DNA from: Paludibacteraceae bacterium
GTDB taxonomy: Bacteria > Bacteroidota > Bacteroidia > Bacteroidales > Paludibacteraceae
Assembly (NCBI GenBank): GCA_024692565.1
Contig: JAILMN010000025.1
Location: 62,001-126,000 of the forward strand
Length of the DNA stretch: 64,000 nt
Direction of reading: 5' to 3'
Under the pieces are notes generated by a model. That model did not search any database. It was not told the DNA's origin and worked only from the letters and a program-made list of their open reading frames with translations. Position numbers and translations under genes: made by a program. Positions 1 through 9,084 of the stretch are shown here, in pieces; the first letter of the stretch is position 1, and the number at the start of each line of letters is the position of its first letter.

Positions 1-411
1 CATGCCGGTGAAGCCGCCGGAGCAGAGTCTGTGCGCGAAGCTATCGAAGCAGGCGCCGTACGTATCGGTCATGGCGTCAGAGCCCTCGAAGACCCGTCCG
101 TGGTGATGCTCTTGGCGGAGAAACGCATCATGCTCGAGCTTTGCCCCACCAGCAATATCGACACCGGCATCTTCTCATCGTACGAAGAGTATCCGCTGCG
201 CCGACTGATGGAAGCAGGCGTGCGCGTGTGCATCAATACGGACGATATGACCGTCAGCAGCACCACGCTGAAAGACGAGTGGAATCATGTGATTGAGACC
301 TTCCACCTCAATGACCTCGAGGTGCAGCATATACTCCGCGACACCATCGAAGCTTCGTTTGCACCACCTGCCGTTAAACAATCATTGCTATGTCAGCTCT
401 CGAATATATAA
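1..411 (+). CDS. add: Adenosine deaminase, C-terminal part (cut by window edge)
   Basis: Hydrolytic deamination of (deoxy)adenosine to (deoxy)inosine in cytoplasmic purine salvage. The frame is open from base 1, so the start lies upstream and only the last 136 residues are present. Family motifs seen in order: HAGE at the window edge (zinc ligand and catalytic Glu), GHG around residue 28, PTSN around residue 50, and NTDD around residue 81 (metal-binding Asp pair). The last 22 bases overlap the start of the following dipeptidase gene, so the two are probably co-transcribed and translationally coupled. An adenine deaminase of the same fold cannot be excluded from this fragment. Confidence 0.85.
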   Translation, partial: HAGEAAGAESVREAIEAGAVRIGHGVRALEDPSVVMLLAEKRIMLELCPTSNIDTGIFSSYEEYPLRRLMEAGVRVCINTDDMTVSSTTLKDEWNHVIETFHLNDLEVQHILRDTIEASFAPPAVKQSLLCQLSNI

Positions 412-1772
412 ACGCGCACCGTGAACGGTTCTTGGACGAATGGGCAAGTCTCATTCGTATTCAGTCGGTCAGTTGTCAGCCGGAGCACAAAGCCGATATG
501 ACGCGTTGTGCCGAACGGTGGCGCGAACTATTGCTTGCAGCCGGATGCCAACGTGCCGACATACTGCCTTCAGCCGGCAACCCCTTCGTGTATGGCGAGT
601 ACCATTATCCCTCGTCCGCCCCGTCGTCCGTACCTACGGTCTTGGTCTATGCCCATTATGACGTGATGCCGGTGGAACCGCTTGATGCCTGGCATTCTGA
701 CCCATGGAAACCGTCCATTCGTAAGGGACGACTCTATGCCCGCGGAGCAGATGATGACAAAGGGCAAGCGATGATACAGGCTAAAGCATTCGAATACCTG
801 GTGCAGGAAGGCCTGATGCAATGTAATGTGAAGTTTATCTTCGAAGGCGAAGAAGAGATCGGTTCGCCTTCACTCGCGGCTTTCCTCGAGGATCATAAAG
901 AACTGCTCAAAGCCGATATAATCCTTGTTTCCGATACGTCGATGATCGGTAAGCAAACGCCCTCTATCACGACCGGACTACGCGGACTTGCGTACTGGGA
1001 AATAGAGGTTGATGGCCCTAACCGCGATCTGCACTCCGGCCATTTCGGTGGAGCGGTGAAGAACCCCGTTAATGCACTCTGTGAGATCTTGGCGCAAGTG
1101 GTGGATAAAGACGGCCGCATCACGATTCCAGGTTTCTATGACGATGTATTGCCCATCCCGGCAGAAGAGCGCGCGATGATAGCGCAGATTCCCTTCTCGC
1201 AAAAGGACTATAATGCCGCTATCGATGTTGATGAAGTCTTTGGCGAAACAGGATACAGCACGCTGGAGCGTAACTCCTGCCGACCATCCTTCGATGTGTG
1301 CGGTATATGGGGTGGATATACCGGCGAAGGCTCCAAAACCGTGCTCCCTTCCAAAGCATTCGCAAAAGTATCCTGCAGACTTGTCGCCAATCAAGACCAT
1401 GAGAAAATATCGGCTGCCTTTGTAGAATATGTTCAGGCGCTTGCGCCCAAAGGTGTGCGCGTCAAAGTCAAACCGATGCATGGCGGCCAAGGCTATGTGT
1501 GCCCGATAGACATACCGGCATACAAAGCGGCGGAGAAAGGTTTCGAGATAGCCTTTGGCAAACGACCCTTGGCAGCCCGTCGAGGCGGGTCTATACCTAT
1601 CATTGCCGACTTCGAACGTATCTTAGGCTGCAAAACCATCCTCATGGGCTTCGGACTCGAGCAAAACGCAATTCATTCGCCGAACGAATCGATGGACCTC
1701 GAGGTCTGGGAAAAAGGCATCGTCGCCGTTTCCGAGTTCTACAAAGCCTATTGCCAATTTCCCAATAAATAG
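390..1772 (+). CDS. M20-family dipeptidase / metallopeptidase
   Basis: 460-residue cytoplasmic zinc peptidase of the M20 family (PepV/carnosinase-like dipeptidases). Visible landmarks: AHYDVMPV (metal-binding His and Asp) near residue 89, ARGADDDKGQ near residue 118, EGEEEIGSP (catalytic and ligand Glu pair) near residue 150, then DLHSGHFGGAV at the start of the dimerisation domain near residue 212, and RRGGSIP near the C-terminus. Length fits the family. The ATG lies inside the end of the adenosine deaminase gene (22-base overlap). There is no signal peptide, so it probably hydrolyses short peptides in the cytoplasm. Exact substrate unknown. Confidence 0.85.
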   Translation: MSALEYINAHRERFLDEWASLIRIQSVSCQPEHKADMTRCAERWRELLLAAGCQRADILPSAGNPFVYGEYHYPSSAPSSVPTVLVYAHYDVMPVEPLDAWHSDPWKPSIRKGRLYARGADDDKGQAMIQAKAFEYLVQEGLMQCNVKFIFEGEEEIGSPSLAAFLEDHKELLKADIILVSDTSMIGKQTPSITTGLRGLAYWEIEVDGPNRDLHSGHFGGAVKNPVNALCEILAQVVDKDGRITIPGFYDDVLPIPAEERAMIAQIPFSQKDYNAAIDVDEVFGETGYSTLERNSCRPSFDVCGIWGGYTGEGSKTVLPSKAFAKVSCRLVANQDHEKISAAFVEYVQALAPKGVRVKVKPMHGGQGYVCPIDIPAYKAAEKGFEIAFGKRPLAARRGGSIPIIADFERILGCKTILMGFGLEQNAIHSPNESMDLEVWEKGIVAVSEFYKAYCQFPNK

Positions 1773-1774
1773 GG

Positions 1775-1806
1775 ATTGTATAAATCGCTAAAAAGCAGTA
1801 ATTTTG
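1775..1806 (+). promoter_or_regulatory. Bacteroidota-type promoter for the 1839-7191 operon
   Basis: The -7 element TAATTTTG is at 1799-1806 and a -33-like ATTG at 1775-1778, with a 20-base spacer. This matches the TTTG/TAnnTTTG pattern of the Bacteroidota primary sigma factor. It starts 3 bases after the dipeptidase stop and leaves a leader of about 25 bases. Confidence 0.6.
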
Positions 1807-1838
1807 TGCTGAATTTGAAAGGGTACAAATAGCTACTT

Positions 1839-3347
1839 ATGAATAAGCGAACAATCCTATTTATTGCGCTGATTATCAGTATTTTAAGTGCGCGTGCAGA
1901 CGACTCTATCAAAGTGAGCAGCGGGGACTTGAAAGCCCTGTTGCAGCGTATTGAGCGTTTGGAGCAGGCAGAGCAGAATCACCAAAAATTGGGATATACG
2001 GATGCGACCACGGGTGCGTCACGTCAGGTGCCCAAAGACACCGTCAAGACCGACACCGCGAAAATCGACAATCCCAAACCTCAAAAGGAGCGTCACGGAC
2101 GTTTCATCATCGGCGGATACGGTGAGGTAACCGCCAAACATTGTTTCTTCAGCAATAGTTATCTTCGATACGGTAAGAATCCCGAGAAGTATGCAAATGA
2201 CCACTATGGCGAGTTTGACTTGCCGCACGTGGTCATTTATATGGGCTATGACTTCGGTCATGGTTGGAGTGTAGGTACCGAGATTGAGTTCGAGCACGGC
2301 GGTACCGAATCGGCCATCGAGATCGAAGAAGAAGAGGGTGGTGAGTACGAGCAGGAAGTGGAACGAGGTGGCGAAGTGGCGCTTGAGCAGTTCTGGCTGC
2401 AGAAGGAGTTCAACCGCTATGCTATCATCCGCGCAGGTATGCAGGTCATCCCTGTTGGTGGACTGAATGCCCATCATGAACCGACCGAGTATTTCAGCGT
2501 CTATCGTAACGAAGGCGAGTTCACTATCATCCCTTCTACCTGGCACGAAGTGGCGCTCACGTTCATGGGTTCAACCGCCAACGGCTGGCACTATCAGGCG
2601 ATGTTCCTGCCGGGACTCGATAGCGACCGTTTCAACCGCAAGAATTGGGTCAAGCCCGGTGCAGGCAGTCCGTATGAATTCAAGTTGGCGAACGTCTTCG
2701 CCGGTGCAGCACGTGTTGATTATACCGGTGTGCAAGGCTTGCGTTTGTCCCTCTCCGGCTACTGCGGCAACTCGTTCCGTAATACGCTCAGTAAGACCAA
2801 TGCCGAACTCGATGCCAGCGCCTACAAGGACGTCAAAGGAACGGTTTCCATCGGTGCGTTTGACTTCGCGTACAAAGACTTCGGCGTTGTGCTGCGCGGT
2901 TCGTTCATGTATGGTCACTTGAGTGATGCAGCGGCTATCACGCAATATAATATCTCTATGCGTAAAGGCTCCGTATCCAGCAAGCAGTGGGTTGCTTCGG
3001 ACGCTCTTGCGGCAGGTTTTGAAGCCGGCTATGACTTCTTCTCGCTCAATAAGCAACTGACGGAGAAAAAGCAGCAGTTCTATGTTTTCGCGCGTTACGA
3101 CTACTATGACTCGATGTTCCGCTACGATAATCAACCTACCGACATGTATGCTTGGTGCGGACGTCATCGTGCAGCGGTGGGCATCAATTATTTCCCCATC
3201 AAGCAGATCGGCGTGAAGGCAGAGTTCTCCTATGGTATCTTAAAACAAGGTACGCGTGCAGACGGTACGCGCGGGAAGATCTATAATGACGAACCGCAAC
3301 TCGCCGTAGGTATCGTCTATGCCGGATTCTATGAACATATTCACTAA
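1839..3347 (+). CDS. Outer-membrane beta-barrel (porin-like) protein
   Basis: 502 residues. A cleavable signal peptide (residues 1-20, ending SARA) is followed by a short coiled-coil/linker segment (DLKALLQRIERLEQAEQN and a Lys/Thr/Pro-rich stretch to about residue 85). The rest alternates aromatic and glycine residues as in a beta-barrel (GGYGEVTAKH, FIYMGY-type strands, final strand ending near the C-terminus). An acidic insert rich in Glu lies around residues 150-172. It resembles phosphate-selective-porin-like proteins of Bacteroidota. It is first in an operon with an imelysin and a di-heme lipoprotein, which suggests passage or binding of a metal ion rather than phosphate. Function is inferred only. 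Confidence 0.65.
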   Translation: MNKRTILFIALIISILSARADDSIKVSSGDLKALLQRIERLEQAEQNHQKLGYTDATTGASRQVPKDTVKTDTAKIDNPKPQKERHGRFIIGGYGEVTAKHCFFSNSYLRYGKNPEKYANDHYGEFDLPHVVIYMGYDFGHGWSVGTEIEFEHGGTESAIEIEEEEGGEYEQEVERGGEVALEQFWLQKEFNRYAIIRAGMQVIPVGGLNAHHEPTEYFSVYRNEGEFTIIPSTWHEVALTFMGSTANGWHYQAMFLPGLDSDRFNRKNWVKPGAGSPYEFKLANVFAGAARVDYTGVQGLRLSLSGYCGNSFRNTLSKTNAELDASAYKDVKGTVSIGAFDFAYKDFGVVLRGSFMYGHLSDAAAITQYNISMRKGSVSSKQWVASDALAAGFEAGYDFFSLNKQLTEKKQQFYVFARYDYYDSMFRYDNQPTDMYAWCGRHRAAVGINYFPIKQIGVKAEFSYGILKQGTRADGTRGKIYNDEPQLAVGIVYAGFYEHIH

Positions 3348-3367
3348 TTCATTAAACAATAACGATT

Positions 3368-4537
3368 ATGAGAAAATTTCCTTTTTTAGTCATGGCGTTG
3401 GCTGTAGCAGCCCTTACGTCATGTGAGCAAGGAGGCGGTGGTGTCTCCTCGGACAAAGAAGCGGCGTTGCAACGCGTGGTAACGCCGTATGTAAACAACA
3501 CGGTAGTTGCAACCTACAGCCATATGGCGGATGCCGGACTGCAGTTACTGGACAACACCCAAATGATCCTCGACAAAGTCGAGAAAGGCGAAAACTACAC
3601 GGATTTGATGGTTTCAGCGGATGCCAACTGGCGACTGATGCGTAAGTATTGGGAGCAGAGCGAAGCCTTCCTCTATGGCCCAGCCAGCGCTCATAACATC
3701 GACCCGCACATTGACTCGTGGCCTTTGGATTTCAATGCGATGAATGCCCTGCTGCACGACTCCGTGCGTATGGCGGCCATCGAAGAAGAGGGTGGTGCGT
3801 ATGTAGGTGACAAACTGGGTTATGCCCTCAAAGGTTTCCACGCGGCAGAGTACCTGCTCTTCGAATCGGTTATCCAAGACGGTCGTGCCATAGGTACCGG
3901 TAATCCGCACGCAGCTAACCTGACGCACGCAGAAGCCGTGTATCTGTTGGGTATCGTGGAAGACCTTACGCAACAAGCCATCCTGTTGGAGTATGCTTGG
4001 GCAGGCGAAGTGAGCACAGCAAAGCAGGCGCTGCTTGATGAGGCAGAGATCGAGCCGTACGAAGACCATTACGGCGCACAGATGATCAATGCCGGTAAAG
4101 CCGGTTCACTCTATGTAACCTTCCAAGACGTAGCCGAAGAGATCGTTGCCGGTGCAATTGACATCGCAGGTGAAGTGTCGGACCTCAAATTGGGCAACCC
4201 CTACATCAGTAGTACGGCAGAAGAACGTGACTATATCGAATCGCCGTACAGCTGCACCTCTACCATCGATTTCGCCGATAACATCCGTTCGATTCAGCAT
4301 GCGTACTGCGGTGCTTTGGCAGGCGACGCTGCCGTTTCTGACTACGTCAAGAGCCAAGATGCAGACCTCGACACACGTGTTCGTACGGCTATCAACGAGT
4401 CCATCACGGCTATCGAAGCTGTTCAGAATTTCGAGAACACGGCGCAAGGCAATCCGCAAGTGAAAGCCGCTATCGACAAAGTGTCGGCACTCGAAGAAGT
4501 GTTGGATAAAGAAGTATTACCTTTATTAAGCAAATAA
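3368..4537 (+). CDS. Imelysin-family (M75-like) lipoprotein
   Basis: 389 residues. The lipoprotein signal has a lipobox ending TSC at Cys 19, followed by a Gly-rich tether (CEQGGGG). The mature part is helical and carries the imelysin GxHxxE motif as GFHAAEYLLF near residue 156, and the LYV/FQD region near residue 245. Imelysins (insulin-cleaving membrane protease homologues, IrpA, EfeO) are iron-linked periplasmic or surface proteins. Most are thought to bind iron rather than act as proteases. It lies 20 bases after the barrel gene and 4 bases before the di-heme protein gene. Confidence 0.8.
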   Translation: MRKFPFLVMALAVAALTSCEQGGGGVSSDKEAALQRVVTPYVNNTVVATYSHMADAGLQLLDNTQMILDKVEKGENYTDLMVSADANWRLMRKYWEQSEAFLYGPASAHNIDPHIDSWPLDFNAMNALLHDSVRMAAIEEEGGAYVGDKLGYALKGFHAAEYLLFESVIQDGRAIGTGNPHAANLTHAEAVYLLGIVEDLTQQAILLEYAWAGEVSTAKQALLDEAEIEPYEDHYGAQMINAGKAGSLYVTFQDVAEEIVAGAIDIAGEVSDLKLGNPYISSTAEERDYIESPYSCTSTIDFADNIRSIQHAYCGALAGDAAVSDYVKSQDADLDTRVRTAINESITAIEAVQNFENTAQGNPQVKAAIDKVSALEEVLDKEVLPLLSK

Positions 4538-4541
4538 CAGT

Positions 4542-6140
4542 ATGAAACATTTCACATTCCACATTCCTCAATCCATGTGGATGATCGCTCTGGCTGCTCT
4601 GGCTTTCGTCGCTTGTAAGCCCGACGGAGGCGGACAGCCGGAGACCGATATGCCCGATTGGTACTATACCGGTGGTAAACTCGGTACAACGACCAATCTC
4701 ACGTCCATGACCTTCCGTCAGCCTACGCCTGCCACGGAAGAGGCAGGGTTGGGAACGATGTTCGCCCAAGGCGATAACATCGCAGAGAAAGATTTCGTGA
4801 CCAACGAGACGGGACGTCAGCATGGTCTGGGACCGATCTATGTCCGCGCCTCCTGCCAACACTGTCACCCGAATTACTCGCACGGAACCTCCATCCCCGA
4901 AGGCACCTACAACGCCAAGGATCAGGGTAACGGAACGCTGCTCGTGGTCATCAATCCCCAGACGCAGGCCTACGTACCTTGGCTCGCCGGCATGCCGCAA
5001 CTGTTCGGTGCAGCACCGTTCAAGGCACCGCTCGATCCCGACCAGATTACGGTAGAGTGGAAGACCGCAACCGATGAGCACGGCAATAAGTTCGCGGACG
5101 GCGAGACCTACGAGTTGCGTTACCCGGAGGTGAAGATGCCGAACACGGCCGTTTATGTCTATAACCAAGGCTACCGCGACCCGGATGGGTTGCTCGAGAG
5201 TGAAGGCTATGAAGTGAAACTCGAAAACACGATCGGCGTGTACGGTACGGGTCTTCTCGATGCCATCACTGATGAAGATATCATCGCCCAGTATGAGAAA
5301 GAAGCGACCGACGGCAAACTCAAGAACGGTCTGAACCCTGCTTTCTGGAACGGTGGTTTCCAGACCTCCGGCTACTACAAGAACGACCCGCAGTGGGGAC
5401 CGAAACGCTTCACGTACGCCCTCACCCGTGGTCCTATCATGGACGCCGCAGGTGCTAATGCTATCTGGAACATCACCAACGTCACCCGGTCCGACCGTCG
5501 TTACCACTATCTCGACCTCGCCGGCACGATCTACGCGGAGTATGCTTCCAAAGATCCGGAGGTACAAGCAGCGTTCGGTACCGAGCAGGAGATCTACGAC
5601 TACCTGACCTCCAAGTCTCTGCCGGCGGAGATGACCGACGACGAGTTTACGCAGGTCATGATCTGGCACCGCGGTCTGGCGGTTCCTGCCGCGCGTAACG
5701 TGAACGACAGTGCGGTTCTGCGTGGAAAAGAGTTGTTTACCCAGATCGGCTGCGACTACTGCCATCGTCCTACTTGGACAACCGGACCGGACGAGGTGCG
5801 TGACCCGAACCATTTCCCCGTCACCGCTTCGATGCCGCGCTACCCGAACCAGAAGATCTGGCCTTATACCGATATGGTGCAACATAAGCTCTGCATGGAG
5901 AACGATATCCGTACCGGTTGGTGCCGTACGACGCCGCTCTGGGGTAGGGGCTTGCACCGCAAGGCTACCGGTGACGCTTACGAAGCACGTCTGCACGACA
6001 CCCGTGCCCGCAATGTGATCGAAGCGATCATGTGGCATGGCTATAGCGAGCAATCCGATGCGTACTGGCCGACCCAGCAGTTCTATAAACTCGATAAAGA
6101 AGACCGCGATGCAGTCGTTGCTTTCATTAATGCGATCTAG
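4542..6140 (+). CDS. Di-heme oxidoreductase (DUF1111-type) lipoprotein
   Basis: 532 residues. The signal peptide ends in a lipobox (FVAC, Cys 25), followed by a GGG-containing tether. Two c-type heme sites are visible: CQHCH near residue 105 and CDYCH near residue 405. The overall layout matches the putative thiol/di-heme oxidoreductase family often found beside imelysins in Bacteroidota. Both hemes must be attached outside the cytoplasm. The next gene encodes cytochrome c assembly and overlaps this one, so the operon may provide its own assembly factor. Electron donor and substrate are unknown. Confidence 0.8.
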   Translation: MKHFTFHIPQSMWMIALAALAFVACKPDGGGQPETDMPDWYYTGGKLGTTTNLTSMTFRQPTPATEEAGLGTMFAQGDNIAEKDFVTNETGRQHGLGPIYVRASCQHCHPNYSHGTSIPEGTYNAKDQGNGTLLVVINPQTQAYVPWLAGMPQLFGAAPFKAPLDPDQITVEWKTATDEHGNKFADGETYELRYPEVKMPNTAVYVYNQGYRDPDGLLESEGYEVKLENTIGVYGTGLLDAITDEDIIAQYEKEATDGKLKNGLNPAFWNGGFQTSGYYKNDPQWGPKRFTYALTRGPIMDAAGANAIWNITNVTRSDRRYHYLDLAGTIYAEYASKDPEVQAAFGTEQEIYDYLTSKSLPAEMTDDEFTQVMIWHRGLAVPAARNVNDSAVLRGKELFTQIGCDYCHRPTWTTGPDEVRDPNHFPVTASMPRYPNQKIWPYTDMVQHKLCMENDIRTGWCRTTPLWGRGLHRKATGDAYEARLHDTRARNVIEAIMWHGYSEQSDAYWPTQQFYKLDKEDRDAVVAFINAI

Positions 6141-7191
6141 TCGAGTAGTTCGACATCCGCTTAGCTATGCAGCGACAATACTGCTTCACACCGCCCTGGT
6201 GGTCATCGTCATTGGGGCGTGTGTGACGCATTTCTTTGGTGTCCAAGGGGAGATACACTTGCGTGCGGACAAGGCGGAGACGCTCTCGGTAGCTAATCGC
6301 CCCATCAGCCTCTTCCTCTGGGATTTTCAAATCCTCAACGATGCGGAAGGCAACCCTGTGGATTTTGTCTCGGACTTGCGCCTCTTGGATCGCAGTACCC
6401 GGACGCCGGACCACCAGATGAAGATCGACGAAGGCACCGTGCGTATGAACAAACCCCTCAAGTACCGCGGCTATCGGTTCTGCCAGTCGGACTACGACAG
6501 CGATCAGATGGGCGTGACCCTCTCGTATAACTACGACCCTTGGGGTATCGGTATCACCTATACCGGCTACGCACTCTTGCTGCTCGGCATGATCACGTTC
6601 TTCTTCCAGAAGAACACCTACTTCCGTGCCCTTTGGAACAAGATGATAGCTGCTTTCCCCGTTTATGGCAGGGTAGGAGCCGGTCTCTTTGCGGTCCTCG
6701 TCATCGTCTTGGCTTTCGTCATGACCAAAGTCGTTACGCCCAAACCGCCCCTTCAACCTGTCCTCCAGACGCCGCTCTTGGGAATCCACGTCTCGGTGAT
6801 CATGCTCTCTTACACGCTCTTTGCGGTGGTGATGATCAACGGCATCTTGGGCCTCTGCGTTGCGCGTTGGCGTGAGACGCTGATGAATCTCTCGCAGCTT
6901 CTCTTGTACCCGGCGGTCTTCTGCCTCACGACCGGCATCTTCATCGGCGCCGTGTGGGCGAACCTCTCATGGGGACGTTATTGGGGATGGGATCCGAAAG
7001 AGACTTGGGCGCTCATCACCATGCTCGTTTACGCGGCGATGATTCATTGGCCGGTGATCCTCAAGGCGCGAGGTCGCAAACCCGCTTCGCAGATTGCCTA
7101 CCATATCATCTCCATCATCGCGTTCGTCTTTGTCTTATTCACGTATTTCGGAGTCAACCACCTCCTCGGCGGTCTCCATTCGTACGCCTAA
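6109..7191 (+). CDS. ccsA: Cytochrome c assembly protein, ResB-like/CcsA fusion
   Basis: About 360 residues from the ATG at 6109; another ATG at 6130 is equally possible, and both lie inside the preceding gene. One N-terminal membrane helix (residues 18-45) and a short ResB-like extracytoplasmic domain are followed by a multi-helix CcsA (ResC) domain. That domain has the heme-handling WGRYWGWDPKETW motif near residue 295 and conserved His residues on both sides (HVSVIMLSY, MIHWPV, VNHLLGGLH). CcsA presents heme for covalent attachment to CXXCH apocytochromes. Its position after a di-heme protein is consistent. The ResB portion is much shorter than in typical CcsBA fusions. Confidence 0.85.
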   Translation: MQSLLSLMRSSRVVRHPLSYAATILLHTALVVIVIGACVTHFFGVQGEIHLRADKAETLSVANRPISLFLWDFQILNDAEGNPVDFVSDLRLLDRSTRTPDHQMKIDEGTVRMNKPLKYRGYRFCQSDYDSDQMGVTLSYNYDPWGIGITYTGYALLLLGMITFFFQKNTYFRALWNKMIAAFPVYGRVGAGLFAVLVIVLAFVMTKVVTPKPPLQPVLQTPLLGIHVSVIMLSYTLFAVVMINGILGLCVARWRETLMNLSQLLLYPAVFCLTTGIFIGAVWANLSWGRYWGWDPKETWALITMLVYAAMIHWPVILKARGRKPASQIAYHIISIIAFVFVLFTYFGVNHLLGGLHSYA

Positions 7192-7207
7192 GCTGTACGT
7201 TTGCCTT

Positions 7208-8458
7208 TTATACAATAGCGCTCTTGATGGACTCTAAGATATAGTCGATATCTTCGTCGCTTACCATCGGACCGGCAGGTAAGCACATGCCTACTTTGAA
7301 TAGCGCTTCGCTTATGCCGTTGACATATGCCGGACAATCGGCATAAACGGGTTGCTTATGCATCGGTTTCCATACAGGGCGCGCCTCAATCTTGCGCTCC
7401 AGCATATACACGCGCAGTGCCTCTACGTTATCATTCGGCTGGCAATCCGTTGTAGGACAATCCACCTGATGGATTACACCTGCAGCACCGCCGACAGCGG
7501 ACTTGACGGTCTCTTTATAGGCATTCTCTTGCCCTTTGATGCGCACATCCGGATCAATTGTAATGGTGCAAAGCCAGTAGTTAGAATCATAATCTGTGTT
7601 TGGCGCTTCGTGCAGATGAACACCGGGTACATTTTTCAGCAATTCTGCATAACGCGCCTGAACATGCTTATGGTGCGCGATGTGATCGTGTACAATAGAC
7701 ATCTGACCGCGACCGATACCTGCGCAGATATTCGACATGCGGTAGTTATAACCGATCTCTTCGTGCTGGTAGTACGGATAAGCCTCACGTGCTTGCGTAG
7801 CGTACCACATGATCTTATTTTTCTGCTCCTCGTTCGGGCAAATCAACGCACCACCACCTGAAGTGGTGATCATCTTATTGCCGTTGAACGAAAGCACACC
7901 GTACTTACCGAATGTGCCGAGCACTTGTCCTTTGAAGCGGCTTCCGAAGCCTTCTGCCGCGTCTTCGATGACAGGAATACCATATTTGTTCGCTATCTCC
8001 ATGATGCGCTTAATATTATACGGCATGCCGTACAAAGCTACCGGAACAATCGCTTTCGGGTACTTGCCCGTTTTAGCTTTGCGGTCTAAGATTGCTTTTT
8101 CCAGCAACTCCGGATCCATATTCCAACTGTCCTTCTCCGAATCAACGAACACCGGTGTGGCGCCCAGATACTTGATGGGGTGGGAGCTTGCGCAGAAGGT
8201 GAACGATTGCACGCACACTTCATCGCCAGGACCTACACCGCAGCCGATGAGCGCCAGATGCACAGCAGCTGTACCTGCCGAAAGAGCCACAACTTTCTTG
8301 TCCTCGCCGACGAATGTTTCGAGGTCTTTCTCAAACGCATTCACGTTCGGTCCCAGAGGCACTACCCAATTAGTATCAAATGCCTCTTTGATGTACTTCT
8401 GCTCCAGTCCCTCTTCGGACATATGAGCCAAACATAAATATATAGTCTTCCGTTCCAT
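7208..8458 (-). CDS. PLP-dependent sugar aminotransferase (PglE/WcfR-like)
   Basis: 416-residue member of the DegT/DnrJ/EryC1/StrS aminotransferases. It would transfer an amino group to a nucleotide-linked 4-keto-6-deoxy sugar. Seen: an SAGTAAVHLAL cofactor-binding segment near residue 60, IEDAAEGFGS near residue 168, and FNGNKMITTSGGG with the Schiff-base lysine at residue 195. It is last of a leftward three-gene operon after a PglC-like sugar transferase and an ATP-grasp enzyme. This matches the wcfR-wcfS or pglE-pglC pairing that starts surface glycans. No matching 4,6-dehydratase is clear in the window. The stop lies 16 bases from the stop of the convergent ccsA. Confidence 0.88.
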   Translation of the reverse strand: MERKTIYLCLAHMSEEGLEQKYIKEAFDTNWVVPLGPNVNAFEKDLETFVGEDKKVVALSAGTAAVHLALIGCGVGPGDEVCVQSFTFCASSHPIKYLGATPVFVDSEKDSWNMDPELLEKAILDRKAKTGKYPKAIVPVALYGMPYNIKRIMEIANKYGIPVIEDAAEGFGSRFKGQVLGTFGKYGVLSFNGNKMITTSGGGALICPNEEQKNKIMWYATQAREAYPYYQHEEIGYNYRMSNICAGIGRGQMSIVHDHIAHHKHVQARYAELLKNVPGVHLHEAPNTDYDSNYWLCTITIDPDVRIKGQENAYKETVKSAVGGAAGVIHQVDCPTTDCQPNDNVEALRVYMLERKIEARPVWKPMHKQPVYADCPAYVNGISEALFKVGMCLPAGPMVSDEDIDYILESIKSAIV

Positions 8459-8466
8459 AATATGGA

Positions 8467-9075
8467 TTAAATTATTTCGTTGTTGTAGACCATGTGTTTG
8501 CCTAAAACGGTACAGAAAATCATCTGTATATCTTTGACAAATGAATAGTGCTCTGCGTAGAAGCGATTGATGCGCACTTTGTCTGGATAAATAACTTCAT
8601 CATTATATTTCTGCGGATCAGCTACCGTCGCAAGCAACTCTTCTTCGTTGCGGTATTTGAGAGTTGCAGGACCGGTAATACCGGGGCGCAGCGCAAGCAC
8701 TATTCGGTCTTCTCCTTTTAACTTATCTGCATATCCCGGTACGTCCGGACGAGGTCCTACAAAGGACATGTTGCCGATAAATACATCCCATAATTCCGGC
8801 AATTCATCAATTTTGTATTTGCGAAGTTTTGCTCCGAGCGGAGTGATGCGCGTTTCGCCTGCCACACTTACGCTGCTGCCTCCATGGTTGACAGTCATAG
8901 AACGAAATTTATGGCAATTGAATAACTTGCCATCTTTACCAACTCTCTGCTGCACAAACAAAACAGGACCAGGCATTTTGATTTTAATGAGAATAGCGAC
9001 AACAAGCAATACCGGCCATAAAAACAATAGCCCGATCAATGCCATGATTCTATCAAATATCCACTTGAGTGCCAT
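8467..9075 (-). CDS. Initiating sugar-phosphate transferase (PglC/WcfS-like)
   Basis: 202 residues, the short monotopic phosphoglycosyl transferase form. An N-terminal re-entrant hydrophobic helix (IMALIGLLFLWPVLLVVAIL, residues 10-29) is followed by the catalytic domain with KFRSM near residue 57 and the Asp-Glu dyad in YKIDELPELWDV near residue 90, then GPRPD. It transfers a phospho-sugar from a UDP-sugar to undecaprenyl phosphate, the first committed step of glycan assembly. It lacks the extra membrane helices of WcaJ/WbaP. The gene sits 8 bases upstream of the aminotransferase that probably makes its substrate. Confidence 0.9.
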   Translation of the reverse strand: MALKWIFDRIMALIGLLFLWPVLLVVAILIKIKMPGPVLFVQQRVGKDGKLFNCHKFRSMTVNHGGSSVSVAGETRITPLGAKLRKYKIDELPELWDVFIGNMSFVGPRPDVPGYADKLKGEDRIVLALRPGITGPATLKYRNEEELLATVADPQKYNDEVIYPDKVRINRFYAEHYSFVKDIQMIFCTVLGKHMVYNNEII

Positions 9076-9084
9076 TTATGTATT

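Noticed and set aside
2019..2546. Minus-strand open frame (175 codons) inside the barrel gene
   Set aside because: No start context or similarity; the barrel gene has a signal peptide and operon position.
4470..6053. Long minus-strand open frame (527 codons) opposite the di-heme protein gene
   Set aside because: It mirrors a gene with two heme motifs and a lipobox, has no recognisable domain, and arises from the GC-rich third codon positions of the real gene.
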